Below, one piece after another: positions 24,771 to 33,792 of a DNA stretch of 64,000 nucleotides (its first letter is position 1; each line of letters begins with the position of its first letter). The stretch is from Rhodoferax sp. (lineage in GTDB: Bacteria; Pseudomonadota; Gammaproteobacteria; Burkholderiales; Burkholderiaceae_C). The notes below the pieces were generated by a model. That model saw nothing but the letters and a program-made list of their open reading frames with translations, had not been told where the DNA came from and did not search any database. The stretch lies in contig JACKLK010000001.1 in NCBI GenBank assembly GCA_024236015.1, positions 62,001 to 126,000 of the forward strand, read 5' to 3'. Position numbers and translations under genes: made by a program.

Positions 24771-27503
24771 ATGCCCGTAGCCATCAGCCCGATACCGTAC
24801 GGTTTCCAACGACAGGTTACCTTGTGGGCGTGCGCATTGGTGATGCTGACGGCATTGCTGGTGCTGGTGGGGTGGGTGATGGGTTTCGCGACCCTGGAGT
24901 CGGTGGCCCAAGGCTGGCCGACCATGAAGGTCAACACGGCCATGGGATTCCTGGTCAGCGGCCTTGCATTGTTCCTGTTCGGATGGTCGCGGCAATCCAG
25001 TCGCGCCGTGACCGGGATCATCGCGCTGCTGGCGACCGTGCTGGTCGTGGTCCCGGTGTTGACGCTGTTGCAGGACCCCATGGGCTGGGGCCAGGGCATC
25101 GATCGCATGCTCAGTCCGCTGATGGCGCTGTCCCATCCCGAAGGTTTCGGGCGCATGTCGCAGGCATCGGCCGTCGGATTCGTGCTGGTCGGCCTGGCGA
25201 TTGCGCTGCTCCAGGGCAATTCGCGCTGCATCTGGGCCGCGCAATCGCTGGCGTCTTCGGTGCTCCTGCTGGCACTGCTGTCGCTGCTGACCTACCTGTC
25301 CGACAGCCGCAGCGACGTCGCGCGGCCGTTTTCGTCGATGGCCGTGCACACGGCCTGCGCGTTTGTCGCGTTGTCGATCGCGCTGGTGGCGGTGCGATGC
25401 CAGCAGGGCTGGGTGCGCGAGTTCTTTCGGGACACGCCCACGGCGCGCATCGGACGCCGATACCTGGCCAGCACGGTGCTGGTGCTGCCGCTGCTGGCGC
25501 AATTGACCATCATCGGAGAACGCAACCTGGGCTGGTACGGTCCGCATTTCGGCATCGTCATCCTGACGGCGGCCAGCATCGCGGTGCTGGCCTCGCTGAA
25601 CTGGACGGCGGTGCGCCTGGGCAACGAGGCCGATCGCAAGCTCAGCAACCTGCGCCGCGTCAACGCGACGCTCAGTGGCATCAACACCTTGATCGTGCGG
25701 GTACAGGACAAGGAAAGCCTGTTCAACGAAGCCTGCCAGATCGCTGGTGAGGCCGGATCCTTCCCCTGGGTCTGGATCGCCAGCATCGACCCAGAGCGGC
25801 GGCAGGCCGACCTGCAGGCCTGGGCCGGGAGCAGGGACTCGCTGCTCCAGGGCCTGGGACCGCGCCTGGATTTCGGCGGCGCGGCGGGGGGCAACGGCGG
25901 CATGCTGGACCAGGTGGTGCGTACCCGCTCGCCCGTGATCGTCAACGACCTGTTCAGCGCATCGGCCGCGGGCGAGCCGGAACAGCGCCGGGTGCGCGAA
26001 CTGCTCGATGCCGGTATCCGCTCCCTGGTCGCGTTGCCGCTGGTCGTGGGCGACGCGGTGGTCGGTGTCTTCGTGCTGCATGCCGAACTGCGCGACTTCT
26101 TCAACCGCTCGGAGATGCGCCTGCTCGAGGAACTGGCCGGTGACGTGTCGTTCGCGATCCGCCATCTCGAGAAGGAAGCCAGCCTCAACTACCTGGCCTA
26201 TTACGATCCGCTTACCTCGCTGCCCAATCGGACGCTGTTCATGGAGCGGTTGGGCCGGCAGCTGCGATCGGCCGCCAGGGAGCAGGGCCAGGTGGCGCTG
26301 GTCCTGGGCAACCTGCAACGCTTTCGCATGGTCAACGAGACCTTCGGGCGCCACGTGGGAGACGAGCTGCTGCGCCAGCTGGCGCAGCGCCTGGTCCAGT
26401 CGTCGCCGTATCCGGACAATCTCTCGCGCATCAACTCCGACAGCTTCGCCTGTTTCATGCCGGGAGACGACCTGCACCTGCTGGGGCACCAGGTCCAGTC
26501 CATGTTCGACGGTGCGCTGGAACAGCCCTTCCAGTTCGGCGAGCAGCCGGTCACGGCCGAGTTCACGGTGGCGGTCGCGGTGTTCCCGGCCGATGGCAAC
26601 GACGGCGAGACCCTGATGGCCAATGCGGAAACGGCCTTGCGCAAGGCCAAGGCGGCGCATGTGCCGCTGATGTATTACGAGGCGGCCATGAATGCGCGCG
26701 TGGCCGAGACCCTCGATCTCGAGCATCGCCTGCGCCGGGCGGTCGATCATGGCGAACTCGAGCTGCATTACCAGCCCAAGGTCGATTTTTCCGAACGGCG
26801 CATCCGTGGCGTGGAGGCCTTGATGCGCTGGCGCGACCCCGAGCGCGGCCTGGTTCCGCCGGGGCAGTTCATCCCGCTGATGGAGGAGATCGGCTTGATC
26901 CGCCAGGCCGGGGCTTGGGCCTTGCGGCAGGCGGTCACCGACATGGAGCGTTGGCGCGCGATGGGGCTGCAGGTGCCGCGTTGTGCCGTCAACGTGTCGG
27001 CGATGCAACTGCGCAACAAGGACTTCGTCAAGACCGTGGTCGATGCCATTGCGGGCGCCGGTGACGGTGACGCCATGCTCGACATCGAGCTCACGGAAAC
27101 CCTGTTGATGCAGGACGTGAGCCAGACCCGTACCGTGTTGCAGACCTTGCGCGGCGTCGGCGTCAACGTGGCCGTCGACGACTTCGGCACCGGGTATTCC
27201 TCGCTGGCCTATCTGGCGCGCCTGCCGATCAATGCGCTGAAGATCGACCGTGCGTTCATCATGGAGATGGAGCAGCATGTGCAGGGCGTCACCATCGTGG
27301 CGGCCATCATTTCGCTGGCACATTCGCTCAACCTCGAGGTGATTGCCGAAGGTGTCGAGACCGAGGTGCAGGCGGCGATCCTGCAAGGCCTGCAATGCAA
27401 TCTGATGCAGGGCTATCTGTTCAGCAGGCCGGTGCCGTTCGACGCGCTGGCGAAGATGCTGCCCAGCGCGCATGCAGGGGTCGGCATCGTGCCAGCGGCC
27501 TGA
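24771..27503 (+). CDS. c-di-GMP phosphodiesterase with membrane sensor, GAF, degenerate GGDEF and intact EAL
   Basis: A 910-residue protein. The N-terminal 270 residues hold seven or eight hydrophobic segments (an MASE-like sensor). They are followed by a coiled linker, a GAF domain (about 310-460), a GGDEF-like domain and an EAL domain. The GGDEF active motif reads INSDSFACF, so cyclase activity is very unlikely. The EAL residues are all present: VEALMRW, VNVSAMQLRNKDF, ELTETLLM, VDDFGTGYSSL, LKIDRAF and IAEGVET. It should act as a membrane phosphodiesterase lowering c-di-GMP, perhaps with the dead GGDEF as a GTP sensor. Confidence 0.9.
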   Translation: MPVAISPIPYGFQRQVTLWACALVMLTALLVLVGWVMGFATLESVAQGWPTMKVNTAMGFLVSGLALFLFGWSRQSSRAVTGIIALLATVLVVVPVLTLLQDPMGWGQGIDRMLSPLMALSHPEGFGRMSQASAVGFVLVGLAIALLQGNSRCIWAAQSLASSVLLLALLSLLTYLSDSRSDVARPFSSMAVHTACAFVALSIALVAVRCQQGWVREFFRDTPTARIGRRYLASTVLVLPLLAQLTIIGERNLGWYGPHFGIVILTAASIAVLASLNWTAVRLGNEADRKLSNLRRVNATLSGINTLIVRVQDKESLFNEACQIAGEAGSFPWVWIASIDPERRQADLQAWAGSRDSLLQGLGPRLDFGGAAGGNGGMLDQVVRTRSPVIVNDLFSASAAGEPEQRRVRELLDAGIRSLVALPLVVGDAVVGVFVLHAELRDFFNRSEMRLLEELAGDVSFAIRHLEKEASLNYLAYYDPLTSLPNRTLFMERLGRQLRSAAREQGQVALVLGNLQRFRMVNETFGRHVGDELLRQLAQRLVQSSPYPDNLSRINSDSFACFMPGDDLHLLGHQVQSMFDGALEQPFQFGEQPVTAEFTVAVAVFPADGNDGETLMANAETALRKAKAAHVPLMYYEAAMNARVAETLDLEHRLRRAVDHGELELHYQPKVDFSERRIRGVEALMRWRDPERGLVPPGQFIPLMEEIGLIRQAGAWALRQAVTDMERWRAMGLQVPRCAVNVSAMQLRNKDFVKTVVDAIAGAGDGDAMLDIELTETLLMQDVSQTRTVLQTLRGVGVNVAVDDFGTGYSSLAYLARLPINALKIDRAFIMEMEQHVQGVTIVAAIISLAHSLNLEVIAEGVETEVQAAILQGLQCNLMQGYLFSRPVPFDALAKMLPSAHAGVGIVPAA

Positions 27504-27554
27504 GACGGATCCTGCGCCGCTGCCCGCATCACCCGATGCCGGGCTGTCCGTGCG

Positions 27555-28967
27555 TCAGGCCTGCCACTGTGCCGGTGCACTGCCCAATGGTGTCGCCGGC
27601 CGCGTCCATCCAGGGGTGACACCGGCCACCTGCAGCGGCCAGCGCACGCGGCGTGCCGCGCCCCACACCAGGTGTTCGCTTGCGTCCTCCCAGTCGGCGG
27701 CCGACTCCGGTGCCTGCGGTTGCGGCTCGGGCATCGGCCGGGTTCCGCCCGCCATCAACACGGCGCCGGTGCGCGCCAGCGAGGCCCGCACGATGCTGCC
27801 GATGCCGCGTTCGGCGCGCAGCGTCAATGCGCGCACGGTGGCCGCCGCCATCAGGTAACCGGTGGCATGGTCCAGCGCCTGCACCGGCAAGGGCAGGGGC
27901 TTGTCGGCCCGGGCGCTGCGTTGCCCCTGCTCGGCGAAACCCATGCTCATCTGCACGATGCTGTCGAACCCCCGCCGCGCCGACCAGGGCCCGGTGAAGC
28001 CATAGGCGTCGAGCGAGACGTCGATCAGTCCCGGGCGCAGCATCTGGCGCGCATGAACGTCCAGGCCCAGGCGCGCGAGGGCGTCGCTGCGGTAGCCATG
28101 CACCAGCACGTCGGCGTCGCGCAACAGCGTCTCCCAGCGCTGGCGATCCTCGGCCCGGCGCAGGTCGAGTCGGGCGCAGTGCTTGCCCAGCGTGATCTCC
28201 GGCTCCAGCACGGCCTCGTCCCAGCCGGGCGGATCGATGCGCAGCACCTCGGCGCCCAGGCTGGCCAGGAAGCGGGTCGCGACCGGACCGGCCAGAACCC
28301 GTGTCATGTCCAGCACCCGGATGCCGGCCAGGGGCCGCCGCGGGTCGAAATCCCAGTCACTGCGCGCCGCGGGGCCTGCCGCTTCCCAGTGCAGCAGCGG
28401 TTCCTGCAGGACGGCCCGGCCCTGCGGGTGTTGTTGCCATTGCAGCCAGCTGTGCATGGCGCCGGCGCAGCCGCCCCGTGCCACCACGGCGGTTTCGAGA
28501 TCCTGTGCCTGCCACTGCTGCACGGCCTGCGCCACGGCCGCCCGTTCGGGCGCCACCTGCAGCACCGCCAGTGCCGCGGCCCGGTGGTGGGCCGCATTGG
28601 TGTGCAGCCGGATCCAGCCATCGCGGGCGCGGTAGTCGCCCGCCACCGCATCCCAGATCGGCGGCAACTCCCAGCCCTGCGGGCGTACCGACATGCCGAA
28701 CCACAGGCTGGCGAGCCGGCGGTCGACCACCACCGCCGGCATGGCGGCGGCCGCCGGCACGCCCATCTGGCGGCGCAATGTGGCTACGGCCACGCCAGCC
28801 GTGGCGATGGATGCGGACGCGAAGGCATCGACCGGGAACACCGACCGCAACAGACCCTGTCCGCGGAAGCGGGCCAGGTCCCGCTCGGCGGGCGATCCCT
28901 GGCAGGCCTCCCAGAACGTGGTGACGAAGTCGTGTTCGTCGGTCGTGGTCGATCCGGTGTCGTGCAT
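27555..28967 (-). CDS. Class III CoA-transferase family protein (CaiB/BaiF)
   Basis: A 470-residue protein with the family core LAGIRVLDMTRVLAGPVATRFLASLGAEVLRIDPP in its second half. This contrasts with the usual N-terminal position, implying an N-terminal extension of about 215 residues that may be a degenerate CaiB-like half. The catalytic Asp would be in the LVHGYRSDALARLGLD region or nearby. Such enzymes move CoA between carboxylic acids. It follows the sulfatase and Bug genes on the same strand (185-bp gap), suggesting a shared catabolic job. The ATG at 28967 is chosen because upstream sequence lacks family similarity. Confidence 0.82.
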   Translation of the reverse strand: MHDTGSTTTDEHDFVTTFWEACQGSPAERDLARFRGQGLLRSVFPVDAFASASIATAGVAVATLRRQMGVPAAAAMPAVVVDRRLASLWFGMSVRPQGWELPPIWDAVAGDYRARDGWIRLHTNAAHHRAAALAVLQVAPERAAVAQAVQQWQAQDLETAVVARGGCAGAMHSWLQWQQHPQGRAVLQEPLLHWEAAGPAARSDWDFDPRRPLAGIRVLDMTRVLAGPVATRFLASLGAEVLRIDPPGWDEAVLEPEITLGKHCARLDLRRAEDRQRWETLLRDADVLVHGYRSDALARLGLDVHARQMLRPGLIDVSLDAYGFTGPWSARRGFDSIVQMSMGFAEQGQRSARADKPLPLPVQALDHATGYLMAAATVRALTLRAERGIGSIVRASLARTGAVLMAGGTRPMPEPQPQAPESAADWEDASEHLVWGAARRVRWPLQVAGVTPGWTRPATPLGSAPAQWQA

Positions 28968-29152
28968 CGTGTTGCTCCCGTGGCGGCAGAGGGCGCCATG
29001 GCGACTGGGGCATCGCGCATGGTCGGTCCGATTGTGCGCGGCCCGTCCGCCCGCCAGACGGCCAGGCAGCCCTATGGCCGCCAGGATACCGCTGCCCCCC
29101 GTTCGAACGTGCCTGGCCGGAATTCGCGTCGCGCGCCAAGACCCGCGCCGAT

Positions 29153-30493
29153 TCAACGCTGCGGCATGTCCTTGTAGGAATATCCCATGTGCACCATGGC
29201 CTCCTGCGGTATCTCCGGCATCGTGTCGTTCCATGCCTCCCATTGCGCACGCATGGCCTGCAGGCGCTCCGGTTCGCGTTTGCCCTTGTTGGCCCGTTCG
29301 CGTGCGTCGCCGGGAATGTTGAACAGGTAGTCGTTGTCGTCGACGCGCAGGTATTTCCAGTCACCGTCGCGCAGCGCGCGTTGGCCGCGGTGTTTCATGC
29401 GCCAGTGCATCGGCCGATGGAAACGGTGCGACGGGTCGCGCAACACCGCAGCCAGCGAAATGCCGTCGAGCGGATAGTCCGGATGCGCCGCGACGCCGGC
29501 GACGTCGAGCATGGTGGCCGACCAGTCCATCGTCATGCAGTGCTGGGCGCTGACGCCGCCGGCCGCGATGCCGGCCGGCCAGTGCGCGATCCATGGGACC
29601 CGGATGCCGCCTTCGGTCAGGTCCATCTTGCCGCCGACCAGCGGCCAGTTGTCGGAGAACCGTTCACCGCCGTTGTCGCTGGTGAACACGATCAAGGTGT
29701 TGTCGAGCAGGCCGTGCCGGCGCAACGACGCGACCATCTCGCCGATGCCTTCGTCCATGTGGTGGATCATGCGCCGGTAGGTGTCGATGTTGCCGCCATC
29801 GAGATGGAACAGGTTGTTGCTGATCTGCGCCGGCGTGTCGGCGTCGTCGCGGGTCTCCCACGGCCAGTGGGGCGCGGTGTGGTGCACGCTCAGGAAGAAG
29901 GGTGTACCGGTCTTGGCACCGTCGGCCATGCGGTCGATGAAATCGATCGAGTGCCGGGTGATCAGGTCGGTCATGTAGCCGTCTTCGGCATGTTCCTGCT
30001 CGCCCAGGTACAGGTCGTGCGCGCCGGTCGAGTTGCGATGCGTGAAATAGTCGGCGCCGCCGGCCATCAGGCCGAAATATTCCTCGTAGCCCGATTTCAG
30101 CGGGCCGAAATGGGGCAGGAAACCCAGGTGCCATTTGCCCATCAGCGCCGTGCGATAGCCGCTGTCCTTGAGCAGCGAGGGCAGCGTGGGATGCTCGGGC
30201 GACAGGCCCAGCTGCGGGTCGCCCGCGTTGCGGCTGCTGATCGGCTCCTCGGCCGCGCCGCGCAGGCGGTACTGGTAACGCGCGGTCATCAGTGCGAACC
30301 GGGTGGGCGAACACACGGGCGAATTGGCGTATCCCTCGGTGAATCGCATGCCGGCGGCGGCCAGTGCGTCGAGTTCGGGCGACACGGCACCGAACGAGGC
30401 CTCTCGGCCGCCGTAACACCCCAGGTCGGCATAACCGAGATCGTCGGCAACGATGAAGATGATGTTCGGGCGTCGGGGGGTCGTCGGATTCAT
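29153..30493 (-). CDS. Sulfatase (Cys-type, formylglycine-dependent)
   Basis: A 446-residue sulfatase. The N-terminus RPNIIFIVADDLGYADLGCYGG gives the two metal-binding Asp. The activation site is CSPTRFALMTARYQYRLRG: Cys in a C-x-P-x-R motif, to be oxidised to formylglycine. GKWHLG, HHTAPH and FTSDNGG are all present. There is no signal peptide, so it appears cytoplasmic. The substrate (an aryl, choline or sugar sulfate) is unknown. It sits between the Bug-type binding protein and the CoA-transferase on the same strand. Confidence 0.9.
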   Translation of the reverse strand: MNPTTPRRPNIIFIVADDLGYADLGCYGGREASFGAVSPELDALAAAGMRFTEGYANSPVCSPTRFALMTARYQYRLRGAAEEPISSRNAGDPQLGLSPEHPTLPSLLKDSGYRTALMGKWHLGFLPHFGPLKSGYEEYFGLMAGGADYFTHRNSTGAHDLYLGEQEHAEDGYMTDLITRHSIDFIDRMADGAKTGTPFFLSVHHTAPHWPWETRDDADTPAQISNNLFHLDGGNIDTYRRMIHHMDEGIGEMVASLRRHGLLDNTLIVFTSDNGGERFSDNWPLVGGKMDLTEGGIRVPWIAHWPAGIAAGGVSAQHCMTMDWSATMLDVAGVAAHPDYPLDGISLAAVLRDPSHRFHRPMHWRMKHRGQRALRDGDWKYLRVDDNDYLFNIPGDARERANKGKREPERLQAMRAQWEAWNDTMPEIPQEAMVHMGYSYKDMPQR

Positions 30494-30614
30494 GGCGTCT
30501 GCTTGGCTGTTGGGTGGTTTGCTTGAATACGCGGCGGATGCGGCGTCGGCCCCGGCAGCGGCACCCGGGCATGGCGTGCCCGCGTGCCGACCCGGGACGG
30601 ACCGGCGCGTGCTT

Positions 30615-31583
30615 TCAATCCAGGCTGATGCCGGTGGCCTTGATCGGCTTTTCCCAGCGGGCCAGGTCGGCGCGCTGGTGGGCCGCCAGCTGGGCGCCGG
30701 TGGAGCCGACCGGCTCGTACCCGAGTGACAGCAGGCGCTGCTGCACCGCCGGCTTGCGCACGGCCGCGGCGACCGCTTTCTCCAGCCGCGCCACGGTCTC
30801 GGCCGACAGGCCGGCCGGGCCGTACATCGCGAACCAGGCGGTGGCGACCATGTCGATGCCGGATTCCTTCAGCGTCGGTACCTCCGGCACCTGCGGGTCG
30901 CGCTTGTCGCCGGTGACGGCGATGATGCGCACCTTGCCGCCGCGGTGCAGTTCGGCCGTCTCCGACACCACGTCGAACTTGTAGCCGATGTGGCCGCCCA
31001 GCAAGGCCGTGTTGGCCGGGGCGCCGCCCTGGAACGGGATGTGGACCAGCTCGGTGCCGGCACTTTGCGACAGCAAGACGCCCAGGAAATGCGGCAAGGT
31101 GCCGGCGCCGGGCGAGCCGTAGGTGGCGTTCTTCGGGTCGGTCTTGGCCAGGCTCATCATCTCGGTGACCGTCTTGGCCTTGCTGGCCGGGCCGGCGACG
31201 ACGCCGAACTGGAAGCCGGCGATCTCGGAGATCGGCGTGAAGTCCTTGACCGCGTCATAGTCCAGCTTCTTGTAGACATGGGGGAACAACACCATCGGCC
31301 CGCTGGGCAGGATGATGACGGTCTCGCCATCCGGTTTGGCGTTCTTGACCGCGCCCAGGGCGATCCGTCCGCCGGCGCCGGGCTTGTTCTCGACGATGAT
31401 GGCACCGAAGTCATCGCGCATCGCGTCGCCGATCAGGCGTGCGATCACGTCGGCCGAGCCGCCGGGGGGAAACCCGACCAGGATCTTGAGCGGGGGCTTG
31501 GCCTGGGCCTGGACGGCCGGCGCCATCAGGCAGGCGGCCGCCAGCAGGGCCAGGGGTGCGAGCAATCGTGAACGGATCATCAT
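30615..31583 (-). CDS. Bug-family (TctC) periplasmic substrate-binding protein
   Basis: A 322-residue exported protein. A signal peptide (LLAPLALLAAACLMAPAVQAQA) is followed by LKILVGFPPGGSADVIARLIG, the classical Bug-family start, and by KPGAGGRIALGAV and YGSPGAGTLPHFLGVLL. These proteins bind carboxylates or related small molecules for TTT transporters or as sensors. No TctAB genes are nearby. The promoter and half of the ribosome-binding site were separated from this gene by the IS inserted 7 bp upstream of its start. Its current expression is therefore doubtful. Confidence 0.9.
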   Translation of the reverse strand: MMIRSRLLAPLALLAAACLMAPAVQAQAKPPLKILVGFPPGGSADVIARLIGDAMRDDFGAIIVENKPGAGGRIALGAVKNAKPDGETVIILPSGPMVLFPHVYKKLDYDAVKDFTPISEIAGFQFGVVAGPASKAKTVTEMMSLAKTDPKNATYGSPGAGTLPHFLGVLLSQSAGTELVHIPFQGGAPANTALLGGHIGYKFDVVSETAELHRGGKVRIIAVTGDKRDPQVPEVPTLKESGIDMVATAWFAMYGPAGLSAETVARLEKAVAAAVRKPAVQQRLLSLGYEPVGSTGAQLAAHQRADLARWEKPIKATGISLD

Positions 31584-31634
31584 GGGGTGTCTTATATGGA
31601 TGCCTCCCGGGTAGCAAGAAGAATTTGTGTTGCG

Positions 31635-31775
31635 ATGCGAAGAAGTCGGCTGCGTCCTTATATCCGGCCTTGATTGCGTAGTCCGTCTTGTTTCCCAGAC
31701 TCGCCCGCTGGCCCCGATGCATATCCGCTGACAAGCGCCTCATCTCCGGTAACGGACTATTGATGTCCGACACCC
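31635..31775 (-). ncRNA. Candidate seekRNA/bridge RNA of IS copy 1
   Basis: This is the noncoding 3' region of the IS, downstream of the transposase, where IS1111-type guide RNAs are known to lie. It contains CCGGAGATG (31741-31749, minus strand) and ATATAAG (31657-31663, minus strand). Both also occur at the IS-target junctions, though copy 1's own left junction matches only GGAGATG. Each lies in the unpaired part of a possible stem-loop. RNA ends are not known; the range is approximate. Confidence 0.45.
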
Positions 31776-31903
31776 CATGCAGGTTTAGCTCGCCCCGGTC
31801 TGACCTATTTCACATCACTTCACTTTTTACTGCCTCACTACCCTACAAAGACTGACCATATCCTTTCGGTTGGTTGGTTGGTTGATAGATTGGCACTTCG
31901 TCC

Positions 31904-32980
31904 TCAGGCCGCTTGTGGCCTGAGGCTTTGGTGCCCGCGTTGGTAATCCTGCTGCTTGGCCGTCACCGCCCATATCGCGCGCGCCGTCTTGGCCGCCTGC
32001 GCCACGATCACCACATTGGCCGGCCGGCGGCTCTTGATTCCTTCAAGCCATGGCCCAGGCTCCTTGGAGCGACTGAGCACGCTCCTGGCCCCGTGAATGA
32101 GCAAGGTGCGCAAATACGTGTCCCCACGCTTGGAGATCGGCCCCAGGCGCACCTTGCCACCGGTGCCCGTTTGCCTGGGCACCAGCCCCAGCCAGGCGCA
32201 GAACTCACGCCCAGACCTGAAGGCGCTGGCCTGTCCCATCGTGGCAATGGCCGCCGTGGCCGTGAGCAGGCCCACGCCGGGTATTTGGGCCACGCGGCAC
32301 ATGTCCTGGTCGACCTTGAGTTGCAGCGCCAGGCGCTTCTCTATCCCGGCCATGTCCTGGCTCAGCGCCTTGATGCGCGAGATCTGCTCACGCAGGCTAT
32401 CGACCACCATCTGCGGCAATTCCGCGCTGAGGTCAACAAATGCCTGTTCGACCTCGGCAAACAGCGCCTTGTGACCTTTGGCAAAGGTGGCTCCAAATTC
32501 GTACAGCAAGCCGCGCAGCGCATTGACCTGCATGGTGCGCATCTTCATCAGCAGCTCGCGCTGACGGTGCAGCGTCAGCGTGGCCTGCTGCGTCGTACTC
32601 TTGATACCCACGAACTTGACGCCGGGTTGCTGCACCGCCAACCAGATCGCCCGCGCGTCGGTCGCGTCCGTCTTGTTGCCCGACACAAACGGGCGCACCG
32701 CCTTGGCGTGCAGCAGACGCACGGTGTGCCCCAGTGCCTGCAACTCGCGCGCCCAGTGGTGTGCGCCCCCGCACGCTTCGATGGCGATCAGACACGCTGG
32801 CTTGTTTACAAAATGCGTCAGCACCCGCGCCCGCTTGATCTGCATGTTCACAATCTCGCCCGTTCCCATGTCCACCGTGTGCAACTGGAACACATGTTTG
32901 GCAATGTCCAGACCCATCACCTGCAGGCCATTCATCGTGCCGATGATTTGTCCGACGTTCATTCCTGTATTACGATTCAT
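31904..32980 (-). CDS. IS110-family transposase (IS copy 1)
   Basis: A 358-residue DEDD recombinase. The RuvC-like N-terminus has VMGLDIAKHVF (D25), IAIEACGGAHHWAREL (Glu) and NKTDATDARAIW (the two Asp). The C-terminal Transposase_20 domain has QIPGVGLLTATAAIATMG and REFCAWLGLVPRQTGTGGK with the conserved Ser-type segment downstream. The ATG at 32980 has AGAGG eight bases upstream. An ATG 81 bp earlier is also in frame. The protein is identical to that of copy 2. A perfect 9-bp stem (CCTCAGGCC/GGCCTGAGG) spans the stop codon. Confidence 0.92.
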   Translation of the reverse strand: MNRNTGMNVGQIIGTMNGLQVMGLDIAKHVFQLHTVDMGTGEIVNMQIKRARVLTHFVNKPACLIAIEACGGAHHWARELQALGHTVRLLHAKAVRPFVSGNKTDATDARAIWLAVQQPGVKFVGIKSTTQQATLTLHRQRELLMKMRTMQVNALRGLLYEFGATFAKGHKALFAEVEQAFVDLSAELPQMVVDSLREQISRIKALSQDMAGIEKRLALQLKVDQDMCRVAQIPGVGLLTATAAIATMGQASAFRSGREFCAWLGLVPRQTGTGGKVRLGPISKRGDTYLRTLLIHGARSVLSRSKEPGPWLEGIKSRRPANVVIVAQAAKTARAIWAVTAKQQDYQRGHQSLRPQAA

Positions 32981-33184
32981 GACGGATCCTCTATGGTGTT
33001 TGTGAAGACCGTGGTCTATCACGCTTGGGCACTTTGATGCCGTATCCATCAGAGGATCCACCCCGCATGCGCGGGACTTCTCTTCCTGATAGGCGGCTGT
33101 TCATCTCAGCGCTCCAATTTCCTTGCCCGTGGGCAGGGAGGCATCCATAGCATCTCCTGGATCTCGGGTTGAGGGGAAGCTTGC

Positions 33185-33214
33185 ACTGTAGGACCGGGCG
33201 TCATAATTGTTCAA
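33185..33214 (-). promoter_or_regulatory. Probable original promoter of the Bug gene
   Basis: On the minus strand TTGAAC and TACAGT are 18 bp apart, pointing at the Bug gene. The IS now separates it from that gene by about 1.57 kb. A loose ATTG/CAAT dyad at 33206-33220 overlaps the -35 and could bind the divergent MarR protein. Confidence 0.4.
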
Positions 33215-33240
33215 ATCAATCGTTGTGCGTGTTTACCCTC

Positions 33241-33774
33241 ATGACAAGACCGAGCCCGACCCCATCGACGCGCCTGGTCGTGTCGCGCTCCATCGACGAC
33301 CTGCTGCTGCTGCGCATCAGCCGGTTGCTGGCCACGGCCGGTGGCATGGTCACACGGCTGTGCGAAGGACGCTTCGGCATCACCCGGCGCGAATGGCGGG
33401 TGCTGGCCGAGCTGGTGAAGCAGCCCGGCGTGTTGCCGTCGCAGCTGGCCGAGCAGATGCAACTCGACCGGGCACGCACCTCGCGCGCCATCACGTCGAT
33501 GGTGCACAAGGGCCTGGTGGCCCGCGCGCGCCGGCCCGGCAACCGGCGCGAGGTCGTGCTCAGCGTCACCGACAAGGGTCGCGAGGTCCATGATGCGATG
33601 GTGCCGCTGGCGGTGGACATCAACCGGCGTCTGGTCGCGGCATTGACCCCCGAGGATGCGCAACGGCTCGACGCGTCGCTGGACGTGCTGCAGGCCTGCG
33701 CCGATGGCCTGGTGGCGCGGGCGGAACTGCCCAAGGCCGATCGGCGGCGCGGGGCGAACGCAGCGCCGCCCTGA
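33241..33774 (+). CDS. MarR-family transcriptional regulator
   Basis: A 177-residue winged-helix protein. The DNA-binding part is FGITRREWRVLAELVKQPGVLPSQLAEQMQLDRARTSRAITSMVHKGLVARARRPGNRREVVLSVTDKG (about residues 42-110), a full MarR wHTH plus wing. Before the IS inserted, it was probably divergent from the Bug-sulfatase-CoA-transferase genes and is their likely regulator. The ATG at 33241 is preferred over an upstream start at 33169. Confidence 0.87.
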   Translation: MTRPSPTPSTRLVVSRSIDDLLLLRISRLLATAGGMVTRLCEGRFGITRREWRVLAELVKQPGVLPSQLAEQMQLDRARTSRAITSMVHKGLVARARRPGNRREVVLSVTDKGREVHDAMVPLAVDINRRLVAALTPEDAQRLDASLDVLQACADGLVARAELPKADRRRGANAAPP

Positions 33775-33792
33775 CGGCGCGCCACGGCCGGC

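Larger units (their letters stand above)
31591..33157 (-). mobile_element. IS110-family (IS1111-type) insertion sequence, copy 1
   Basis: A 1567-bp segment shared with 58003-59569 in opposite orientation. The two encoded transposases, and several reading frames on both strands, are identical between the copies. A 13-bp subterminal inverted repeat (ATGGATGCCTCCC) lies at 31596-31608 and 33136-33148. Subterminal repeats and a noncoding 3' stretch of about 300 bp are typical of the IS1111 group. The shared segment includes a few target-derived bases at each end; the IS proper probably lacks the outer GG and AG. It sits between a MarR gene and the Bug gene. Confidence 0.9.

Noticed and set aside
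2..30493. Functional link between the SUMF1-fold protein at the left edge and the Cys-type sulfatase
   Set aside because: The SUMF1-like protein has EgtB/SenA features (DinB-like end, FAGFRSC tail) and lies about 28 kb away, so it is not the sulfatase's formylglycine-generating enzyme.
31913..33037. 374-codon ORF antisense to the IS transposase (also 58123-59247)
   Set aside because: It is the mirror of the transposase codons in GC-rich DNA, has no family features, and is identical in both IS copies only because the IS is.
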